Below are positions 1-4,193 of a DNA stretch of 6,803 nt, piece by piece. The position numbers were made by a program, and so were the translations under genes. Position 1 is the stretch's first letter. The number at the start of each line of letters is the position of its first letter. This DNA comes from JARLFX01 sp036404255 (GTDB lineage Bacteria > Acidobacteriota > Terriglobia > Terriglobales > Acidobacteriaceae), in NCBI GenBank assembly GCA_036404255.1, contig DASWOP010000239.1, positions 1 through 6,803 of the forward strand, in the 5' to 3' direction. Below the pieces are notes generated by a model that saw nothing but the letters and a program-made list of their open reading frames with translations, was not told the DNA's origin and did not search any database.

Positions 1-115
1 GGGGATTGCCGCCGACGGCGCGGAAGGCGCGGACGGGGGAATCGACTCCGCCGGGGAGAAATTTTTCGGCGCGCAGTTGGAGCTGACGGGAACGGTCGTG
101 GGAGCGAGTGGTCAT
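1..115 (-). CDS. hemL: Glutamate-1-semialdehyde 2,1-aminomutase, N-terminal fragment cut by the window edge
   Basis: Reading the minus strand from an ATG at 115-113 gives 38 complete codons before the edge. The peptide contains AEKFLPGGVDSPVRAFRAVG, which matches the strongly conserved N-terminus of glutamate-1-semialdehyde aminomutase (family pattern PGGVNSPVRAF-VGG-P). HemL is a PLP enzyme that moves the amino group of glutamate-1-semialdehyde to give 5-aminolevulinate, the committed tetrapyrrole precursor of the C5 pathway, in the cytoplasm. The catalytic lysine and PLP site lie beyond the edge and cannot be checked. The start is the only ATG close to the conserved block and leaves 20 residues before PGGV, slightly more than the 15 in E. 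coli. No Shine-Dalgarno sequence precedes it, and a candidate -10 box lies only 7 bases upstream, so the message may be leaderless. The gene diverges from purM. Confidence 0.9.
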   Translation of the reverse strand, partial: MTTRSHDRSRQLQLRAEKFLPGGVDSPVRAFRAVGGNP

Positions 116-122
116 TGGGTTA

Positions 123-128
123 AGTATA
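123..128 (-). promoter_or_regulatory. Candidate -10 box for hemL
   Basis: On the minus strand this reads TATACT, five of six matches to the sigma-70 -10 consensus. It ends 7 bases before the hemL ATG, so transcription would begin at or next to the start codon. No good -35 hexamer sits 16-18 bases further upstream (the 17-base position reads AATCCC), which keeps this a weak call. Confidence 0.3.
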
Positions 129-141
129 AGGCGGGAGGGAA

Positions 142-188
142 GGCAGGGATTAGGAAGTAGGGAACAGGGAGTAGGGAACAGGAAACAG
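142..188. repeat. Purine-rich short tandem repeat
   Basis: GTAGGGAACAGG occurs at 157-168 and again at 171-182, a 14-base period, with degenerate units on each side (AGGCAGGGATTAGGAAGTAG upstream, GGAAACAGG downstream). The plus strand is almost free of pyrimidines here. An 11-base stretch, GGAGTAGGGAA (168-178), recurs exactly at 6052-6062 in another spacer. It looks like a non-coding intergenic repeat; the function is unknown. Confidence 0.6.
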
Positions 189-241
189 GTGAAGCGGGTT
201 GGGTGTTGTGTCGATGGTGGGGATTCGTGGTGCGGTGAAAG

Positions 242-273
242 CCCGGGTCTCAGAAGCGAGACCCGGGGCACCC
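242..273. repeat. Perfect 10-bp hairpin followed by GGGGCACCC
   Basis: The arms CCCGGGTCTC (242-251) and GAGACCCGGG (258-267) are exact reverse complements around a 6-base loop AGAAGC. The right arm runs into GGGGCACCC (265-273), the same tail that follows the hairpin ending at 383. No T-run follows directly, so it is not a classical intrinsic terminator. It fits a dispersed palindromic intergenic repeat. Confidence 0.6.
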
Positions 274-332
274 GCTTTTGTTGGTCTCCGAGGAGATCTG
301 GGATTATGGAGGATTTGCGCGCGTCGCGCGGC

Positions 333-389
333 CGTCGCTCTGCGACGCTATCCCACACATCGCCAAGTGCTGCGATGTATGGGGCACCC
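333..389. repeat. Two-hairpin composite repeat, copy 1
   Basis: The first hairpin is CGTCGC-TCT-GCGACG (333-347). Four bases later comes a second stem, CCCACACATCGC (352-363) with GCGATGTATGGG (372-383), 11 of 12 positions complementary around an 8-base loop. It ends in GGGGCACCC (381-389). The order of parts, a CGTCGC/GCGACG hairpin then an ATG-type hairpin then a GGGGC tail, is repeated at 3893-3943. It lies in the hemL-purM spacer. Confidence 0.55.
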
Positions 390-508
390 AAAGTATGGGT
401 GATGCGGGAATCCGGCGATGGGGAACGCGTCCACTGCGGTGTTTGTTAGACTATAGGTTCTCCCGTGTTTTCAACCCGGGCTTTACCCAATATCAATCAC
501 CCTCTACT

Positions 509-514
509 AAGGAG
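509..514 (+). promoter_or_regulatory. Ribosome binding site that fixes the purM GTG start
   Basis: AAGGAG lies 6 bases before GTG at 521. It is the best Shine-Dalgarno match in this spacer and the reason the GTG is chosen over the in-frame ATG at 278. Confidence 0.8.
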
Positions 515-520
515 CCTTGC

Positions 521-1591
521 GTGTCTGAGACGAGCGGAGCCGCCAAACCATCCGCTAAGCGCAAATCGGTTAGCTATTCCGACGCTGGTGTGAACATCAG
601 CGCAGGTGACAGGACCAAGCAGCGCATTCGGTACCTCGCCAAGAAGACGTTCAACAAGCAAGTGCTGAGCGATATCGGCGGATTCGGCGGCCTGTTTGGG
701 CTGGACCTGCAGAAGTATCCTGACCCGGTGCTGGTCTCCAGCGCGGACGGCGTGGGCACGAAGCTGAAGGTGGCGTTCGAGCTCGGCATCCACCATACGG
801 TGGGCGCGGACCTGGTGAACCACTGCGTGAACGACATCGCCGTGCAGGGCGCGGTGCCGCTGTTCTTCCTGGATTACCTGGCGACGGGCAAGCTGGAAGG
901 CTCGGTGGTGGAGAAGGTCGTGACGGGCATCTCCGAGGCGTGCCGCGCGAATGGGTGCGCACTGATCGGCGGCGAGACGGCGCAGATGCCGGGATTTTAT
1001 GCCGAGGGCGAGTACGACCTGGCGGGCTTTATCGTGGGCGTGGTGAATCGCGAGAAGTTGATTACCGGTGCGACGATCGAGCCGGGCGATCTGCTGGTGG
1101 GGTTGCCGTCTACGGGGTTGCACACGAATGGGTATTCGCTGGCGCGGAAGTTGTTTTTTGAAGTGGCGAAGTACGGCCCAGACCACTACGTGAATGAGAT
1201 CAAGGAAAAGGCAGGCGCGGCGCTGATGAAGACGCACCGCAGCTACCTGGCGATCATCAAGAAGCTGACGGCAGAGGGCATTGTGAAGGGCATGGCGCAC
1301 ATCACGGGCGGCGGCATTACGGAGAATCTGCCGCGCATTCTGCCGAAGGGTTGCGGCGCGCTGGTGGAGACTGCATCGTGGCAGGTGCCGCCGCTGTTTG
1401 AGCATCTGCAGGTACTGGGCAATGTGGAGCGCGATGAGATGTTCCGGACCTTCAACATGGGGATTGGCATGGTGCTGGTGATGCCGGCGGAGCGCTACAA
1501 GCGCGCCAAGGCGATGCTGGACCGTGCTGGTGAGAAGCATCATTTGATCGGCCGCATTGTGAAGGGCGAGCGCAAAGTGAACTACGCCTGA
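521..1591 (+). CDS. purM: Phosphoribosylformylglycinamidine cyclo-ligase (AIR synthetase, PurM)
   Basis: This encodes 356 residues, close to the 345 of E. coli PurM. The cytoplasmic enzyme uses ATP to close the imidazole ring of formylglycinamidine ribonucleotide, giving AIR, in step five of IMP synthesis. Hallmarks in order are SYSDAGVNI (18-26), GGFGGLF (53-59), DGVGTK (76-81), the VNHCVNDI block with FFLDYLATGKL (about 99-125), GGETAQMPG (150-158), YDLAGF, GLHTNGYSLAR, and HITGGGITENLPRILP in the C-terminal half. Both the N-terminal and C-terminal AIRS domains are complete and no key motif is missing. The start is GTG with a good AAGGAG six bases upstream; the first 15 or so residues are a lysine/serine/alanine-rich tail not needed for the fold. 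purN follows after 62 bases on the same strand, so the two probably form one transcript. Confidence 0.97.
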   Translation: MSETSGAAKPSAKRKSVSYSDAGVNISAGDRTKQRIRYLAKKTFNKQVLSDIGGFGGLFGLDLQKYPDPVLVSSADGVGTKLKVAFELGIHHTVGADLVNHCVNDIAVQGAVPLFFLDYLATGKLEGSVVEKVVTGISEACRANGCALIGGETAQMPGFYAEGEYDLAGFIVGVVNREKLITGATIEPGDLLVGLPSTGLHTNGYSLARKLFFEVAKYGPDHYVNEIKEKAGAALMKTHRSYLAIIKKLTAEGIVKGMAHITGGGITENLPRILPKGCGALVETASWQVPPLFEHLQVLGNVERDEMFRTFNMGIGMVLVMPAERYKRAKAMLDRAGEKHHLIGRIVKGERKVNYA

Positions 1592-1641
1592 CTGCCGGCG
1601 GTGAAACTTCGCGAACGAAATACGCATCCAATCGGGAGACC

Positions 1642-1645
1642 GAGG
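1642..1645 (+). promoter_or_regulatory. Ribosome binding site for the purN TTG start
   Basis: GAGG lies 8 bases before TTG at 1654. A second GGGAG lies at 1634-1638, somewhat far away. No ATG or GTG in the frame could give an intact PurN N-terminus: the first internal ATG, codon 16, would remove the conserved LSGRGSNF loop. Confidence 0.6.
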
Positions 1646-1653
1646 GAAACAGC

Positions 1654-2301
1654 TTGAAACGTCTAGGGATTCTGCTGTCAGGCCGTGGCTCGAACTTTAT
1701 GGCCATCGCCGAAGCGATCAAGAGCCACCGTCTGCTGGGGGCACAAATAGCCATCGTGCTGAGCAATGTGGCGAACTCGCCGGGCATTGTGGCGGCGCAG
1801 AAGATGGGTCTGAAGACTGCGGTGGTGGAATCCCGCGGGCGGTCACGCGATGAACACGACATGGAAGTGATCGCGCGGCTGCATCAGCACAAGGTTGACC
1901 TGGTGATCCTGGCGGGGTACATGCGCATTCTTTCGCCGCGGTTCATTGGGGAGTTTCCGGAGCGCATTCTGAATATTCATCCGTCTCTGCTGCCGGATTT
2001 TCCCGGCATGCATGCGCATCGCGATGTGCTGGTTGCGGGGGTGAAAGAGAGCGGCTGCACGGTTCACTTTGTGAATGAGCAAGTGGACGACGGCACGATC
2101 ATTCTGCAGCGCAGTGTTCCGGTGTTGCCGGGTGACACGGAAGAGACGCTGGCGGCGCGGGTGCTGGAGCAGGAGCATGGCGCTTACCCTGAGGCGATTG
2201 CGCGCGTGCTCAGCGGCAAGTACGAGAGCCGCGACGGATACTACGTGAGGCGCGCTGGGGCAGATGACAGCACGCACGTTTCGCGGGAGCTGCGGAAGTA
2301 G
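1654..2301 (+). CDS. purN: Phosphoribosylglycinamide formyltransferase (GAR transformylase, PurN)
   Basis: This encodes 215 residues (E. coli PurN has 212). The cytoplasmic enzyme moves the formyl group of 10-formyltetrahydrofolate onto glycinamide ribonucleotide to give FGAR, step three of IMP synthesis. The N-terminus LGILLSGRGSNF (4-15) is the phosphate-binding loop. ILAGYMRILSP (85-95) and ILNIHPSLLPDFPGMHAH (105-122) follow, with the catalytic Asn107 and His109. Asp145 in QVDDGTII is the third catalytic residue, equivalent to E. coli Asn106, His108 and Asp144. The C-terminal helix LEQEHGAYPEAI is also typical. Translation starts at TTG, required to keep the substrate loop, with GAGG 8 bases upstream. 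It lies 62 bases after purM and is very probably cotranscribed. The gene is intact. It meets the HtrA-like gene tail to tail. Confidence 0.97.
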   Translation: MKRLGILLSGRGSNFMAIAEAIKSHRLLGAQIAIVLSNVANSPGIVAAQKMGLKTAVVESRGRSRDEHDMEVIARLHQHKVDLVILAGYMRILSPRFIGEFPERILNIHPSLLPDFPGMHAHRDVLVAGVKESGCTVHFVNEQVDDGTIILQRSVPVLPGDTEETLAARVLEQEHGAYPEAIARVLSGKYESRDGYYVRRAGADDSTHVSRELRK

Positions 2302-2350
2302 GGGCTGGTGCGGCTGATTGCGATGCTGCGGATGAGCATTCGCGAAATAC

Positions 2351-2410
2351 TGAGATCCTTCGACTGCGCCACTCGCGATGAGGCTGCGAGTGGCTTCGCT
2401 CAGAATGACG
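2351..2410. repeat. Hairpin repeat between convergent genes, possible bidirectional terminator
   Basis: Perfect 9-bp arms GCCACTCGC (2368-2376) and GCGAGTGGC (2386-2394) enclose a 9-base loop. The outer sequence, ATCCTTCGACTGCG on the left and CTTCGCTCAGAATGACG on the right, resembles a dispersed bacterial intergenic repeat with ends of the form TCCTTCGAC and CTCAG-ATGAC; that recognition is from memory. There is no U-run, so it is not a textbook terminator, but its place 50 bases after purN in a tail-to-tail spacer would suit transcript ending or 3' protection. Confidence 0.5.
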
Positions 2411-2458
2411 CTTTCAAACGTGTTGGGTTGATGGGATGAGTCTGTCGCCGGCGTGAGC

Positions 2459-2495
2459 GAAGCAGATTCCGCGCGCTGCGCTTCGGAATGACAAA
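2459..2495. repeat. 37-base hairpin repeat, copy 1 (3' side of the HtrA-like gene)
   Basis: It matches 3838-3874 at 36 of 37 positions in the same orientation. The core folds as ATTCC (2466-2470), GCGC (2471-2474), loop GCT, GCGC (2478-2481), a 3-base bulge TTC, then GGAAT (2485-2489). It starts GAAGCAGATTCC and ends GGAATGACAAA. It ends 12 bases from the stop codon of the HtrA-like gene, so it could also act as its 3' stem-loop. Confidence 0.75.
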
Positions 2496-2507
2496 TAAAT
2501 TGATTAC

Positions 2508-3719
2508 CTAGACTTCCTGGCCCTTTGCCTCGCCCAACGTCACATTCACATCCATACGCTTGCGGCCACGGTAGATGGTCACCTTCACGGTGTCGCCGGA
2601 GTGGTGCGAGTTCATGGCGTTGGAGATGTCCTGCGGTGAGGTGATCTGGCGACCGTCGATGGCGATGATGAGATCGCCGCCGAGGTTGACGGGCGTGTTG
2701 CCCATGTAGGCGCGCTGGTTGCCGCCGTGAAGGCCGGCGCGCTCGGCGGCTCCGCCGGGAAGGGTGCGCTGGATGAGAACGCCGTAATCGGACGGCAGAC
2801 CGAGCTGATCGGCAACGTCAGGACCGATGGGGAGGGTCACGATATCCAACGTGGGGCGGCGTACGCGGCCGTATTTGGCGAAGTCGTCGAGGACGGCTTT
2901 GGCGGTGTTGATGGGGATGGCGAAGCCGACGCCAGAGCTCTGCTCGGCACCGTTGGAGGCGATGAGCGTGGTGACGCCGATGACGTCGCCGCGGGAGTTG
3001 AGCAGGGGGCCGCCGGAGTTGCCGGGATTGATGGCGGCGTCGGTCTGGATGGCGTTGTCGATGGGCGAGCCTTCGGCACCGTTGATGGAGCGGATGGAGC
3101 TGATGATGCCGCGCGTCATGGTGCCGCTGAGTCCGAAGGGGTTGCCGATGGCGTAGACCTTCTGGCCGACGATCAGGCTGGAGGAGTCTGCCAGCGTGGC
3201 GGGGACGAGGTTGGGCGCGTTGATGAGCAGGAGAGCGAGATCGTGAGTCTTATCGACGCCAACCACTTGCGCCTTGTACTTGTGCTGGTCGCTCAGGGTG
3301 ACTTCGACGCGCTGGGCGTTATCGATCACGTGATTGTTGGTGAGGATGTGGCCCTGCTTATCGATGATGAAGCCGGAGCCCTGGCCCTGCTGCGGCACCG
3401 GGCCGTAAAAGAAGTTGAAGGCAACTGCGGTAGAGGTGATGTTCACGACGGAGGGGAGGGCTTTTTTGTAGACGGCGATGTTGTTCTGTTCTTCAGAGTC
3501 GAAGACGGGCTGGGCGTTGGCCTGGGTCAGCTCAAAGGTGCCCATGGGGCCATTCAGAATGGTCTTATTGCCGGGCGTGAGGCGTTGCAGCCATGCAGCC
3601 AGGGCACCGGAGGGCGCGGCGTGAGTGGTGATGAAGTAAAAGCCGCCAAGGAGCAGAAGGACGAGAACGACACGGCGAAATCGCATCAGGCGTGCAACCT
3701 CAAAAAAGGGAAAAGACAT
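2508..3719 (-). CDS. Membrane-anchored HtrA/Deg-type trypsin-like serine protease with one PDZ domain
   Basis: This encodes 403 residues from ATG 3719. RFRRVVLVLLLLGGFYFI (13-30) is a basic-then-hydrophobic segment, read as a signal anchor that puts the rest in the periplasm. The S1C protease domain covers about 80-285. The catalytic triad is His130 in LTNNHVI, Asp160 in THDLALL and Ser235 in NPGNSGGPLLN, all intact, with IGNPFGL and GVGFAIP also present. One PDZ domain covers about 290-395, containing GVLIQRTLPGGAAERAGL and GGDLIIAIDGRQITS. A single PDZ behind a membrane anchor resembles DegS and the Hho proteases rather than two-PDZ DegP, so no specific symbol is given. The family degrades or senses misfolded envelope proteins. 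The start is uncertain: ATG 3686 (codon 12) would give 392 residues, keep the anchor and have GAGG 11 bases upstream, while ATG 3719 has no clear ribosome site. Confidence 0.93.
   Translation of the reverse strand: MSFPFFEVARLMRFRRVVLVLLLLGGFYFITTHAAPSGALAAWLQRLTPGNKTILNGPMGTFELTQANAQPVFDSEEQNNIAVYKKALPSVVNITSTAVAFNFFYGPVPQQGQGSGFIIDKQGHILTNNHVIDNAQRVEVTLSDQHKYKAQVVGVDKTHDLALLLINAPNLVPATLADSSSLIVGQKVYAIGNPFGLSGTMTRGIISSIRSINGAEGSPIDNAIQTDAAINPGNSGGPLLNSRGDVIGVTTLIASNGAEQSSGVGFAIPINTAKAVLDDFAKYGRVRRPTLDIVTLPIGPDVADQLGLPSDYGVLIQRTLPGGAAERAGLHGGNQRAYMGNTPVNLGGDLIIAIDGRQITSPQDISNAMNSHHSGDTVKVTIYRGRKRMDVNVTLGEAKGQEV
3698..3701 (-). promoter_or_regulatory. Shine-Dalgarno-like GAGG favouring the internal ATG at 3686
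   Basis: On the minus strand GAGG lies 11 bases before ATG 3686 and inside the longer reading frame. It is the only ribosome-site-like string near either candidate start of the HtrA-like gene. The spacing is longer than ideal. Confidence 0.35.
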
Positions 3720-3732
3720 ACCCGTTAAGACG

Positions 3733-3738
3733 ATTGTA
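3733..3738 (-). promoter_or_regulatory. Candidate -10 box for the HtrA-like gene
   Basis: On the minus strand this reads TACAAT, five of six matches to TATAAT. The -35 is weak (AAGACG at 18-base spacing). Transcription would start near 3726, leaving about 6 bases before ATG 3719 but about 39 bases before ATG 3686, which bears on which start is used. Confidence 0.4.
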
Positions 3739-3837
3739 GCGGCGCAGGGGTTATCGCGTCTTGTGGGGGGTTATGCGAGCGGCGTATTGGGCAGGATTGG
3801 GATCTCCGGGCTTAAGCGCGGCAAAAGACAAAAGCGA

Positions 3838-3874
3838 GAAGCAGATTCCGCGCGCTGCGCTTCGGAAGGACAAA
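3838..3874. repeat. 37-base hairpin repeat, copy 2 (5' side of the HtrA-like gene)
   Basis: It is identical to 2459-2495 except G at 3868 for T at 2489. The core is TTCC (3846-3849), GCGC, loop GCT (3854-3856), GCGC, bulge TTC, GGAA (3864-3867). The two copies are direct repeats bracketing the HtrA-like gene, 1379 bases apart start to start. Confidence 0.75.
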
Positions 3875-3892
3875 CAAAAGAGAGAGCAAAGG

Positions 3893-3943
3893 CGTCGCCG
3901 TTGCGCGACGATCTGCCATTCATCCCACGATGAATGGGGCGCC
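3893..3943. repeat. Two-hairpin composite repeat, copy 2
   Basis: The first hairpin is CGTCGC (3893-3898) with GCGACG (3905-3910) around CGTTGC. The second is CCATTCAT (3916-3923) with ATGAATGG (3930-3937) around CCCACG, both perfect. The tail is GGGGCGCC (3936-3943). The order and the first stem match 333-389, while the second stem differs in sequence but keeps its form. GCAGAT at 3841-3846 is also the reverse complement of ATCTGC at 3911-3916, which could bring this element and the 37-base repeat into one larger fold. Confidence 0.55.
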
Positions 3944-4161
3944 GGATCTGTTGAGTGTGTGGGCCACCCGCTATCGACCATCGCCAGGATTTTCTTGTCA
4001 AGAGGGTATTCGCTAAAAGCTGCGACTGGAGCGGATTTTGGCGTGGCGTAGTTATGGTGCGGAACGCTTAGAATTTAAACAGGGTACAGAAAATCTCTCA
4101 AGATAAAGCCCCGATCACGCTGGGCAGTGGAGCGCGAGTGGGCGGTTGATGGGGAGGGGTC

Positions 4162-4184
4162 TGCTATGCTGCGAAACACTGGAG
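4162..4184 (+). promoter_or_regulatory. Candidate extended -10 promoter and ribosome site for the M61 peptidase
   Basis: TGCTATGCT (4162-4170) has the TG-n-TATNNT form of an extended -10 box, and the -35 position is poor, as such promoters allow. A start near 4177 would leave a leader of about 17 bases that includes GGAG (4181-4184), 9 bases before ATG 4194. Together they support ATG 4194 over the upstream TTG 4146 and ATG 4149. Confidence 0.45.
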
Positions 4185-4193
4185 AATAATTAC

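Larger units (their letters stand above)
116..520. other. Divergent hemL-purM spacer without a credible gene
   Basis: This 405-base stretch separates the two divergent starts. It contains the purine-rich repeat, a 10-bp hairpin at 242-267 and a two-hairpin element at 333-389. One plus-strand frame stays open from 278 into purM, but the 81 upstream codons run straight through the hairpin elements and do not resemble a PurM N-terminus, so they are treated as non-coding. I found no purine riboswitch-like sequence. No clear purM promoter stands out; CTATAG near 451-456 is the nearest -10-like string and lacks a partner -35. Confidence 0.6.
3720..4193. other. Divergent spacer between the two peptidase genes
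   Basis: This 474-base stretch holds the candidate -10 of the HtrA-like gene (3733-3738), the second 37-base hairpin repeat (3838-3874), the second two-hairpin element (3893-3943) and the candidate promoter of the M61 gene (4162-4170). Short open frames across 3751-4051 on both strands run through the repeats, lack ribosome sites and have no recognisable product. In 3944-4161 I see no gene, hairpin or clear promoter; TAGAAT at 4069-4074 is -10-like but has no matching -35. Confidence 0.6.

Noticed and set aside
142..188. Purine-rich repeat read as a CRISPR array
   Set aside because: Units are 12-14 bases with no unique spacers, and there are no cas genes nearby.
242..389. Hairpins before purM read as a riboswitch or attenuator
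   Set aside because: No purine-aptamer sequence is present, the hairpins are over 130 bases from the start, and similar ones occur in an unrelated spacer, so a dispersed repeat is more likely.
278..520. In-frame 81-codon N-terminal extension of PurM from ATG 278
   Set aside because: It passes through the hairpin repeat at 333-389, does not resemble a PurM N-terminus, and the GTG at 521 has a well-placed AAGGAG and gives normal family length.
497..1627. Minus-strand open frame (376 codons) opposite purM
   Set aside because: An Arg/His/Ala-rich shadow of an unmistakable PurM, with no ribosome site or motif.
2727..3728. Plus-strand open frame (333 codons) opposite the HtrA-like gene
   Set aside because: The product is Gly, Asp, Val and Ala-rich with no domain, and mirrors a complete protease with an intact catalytic triad on the other strand.
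2459..3874. Pair of 37-base repeats read as insertion-sequence ends or attachment sites
   Set aside because: They are direct and not inverted, contain their own hairpin, and the DNA between them encodes only the protease, with no transposase or integrase.
3751..4051. Short open frames on both strands in the divergent spacer
   Set aside because: They run through the repeat elements and lack ribosome sites; their similarity to other places comes from the DNA repeats and not from a shared protein.
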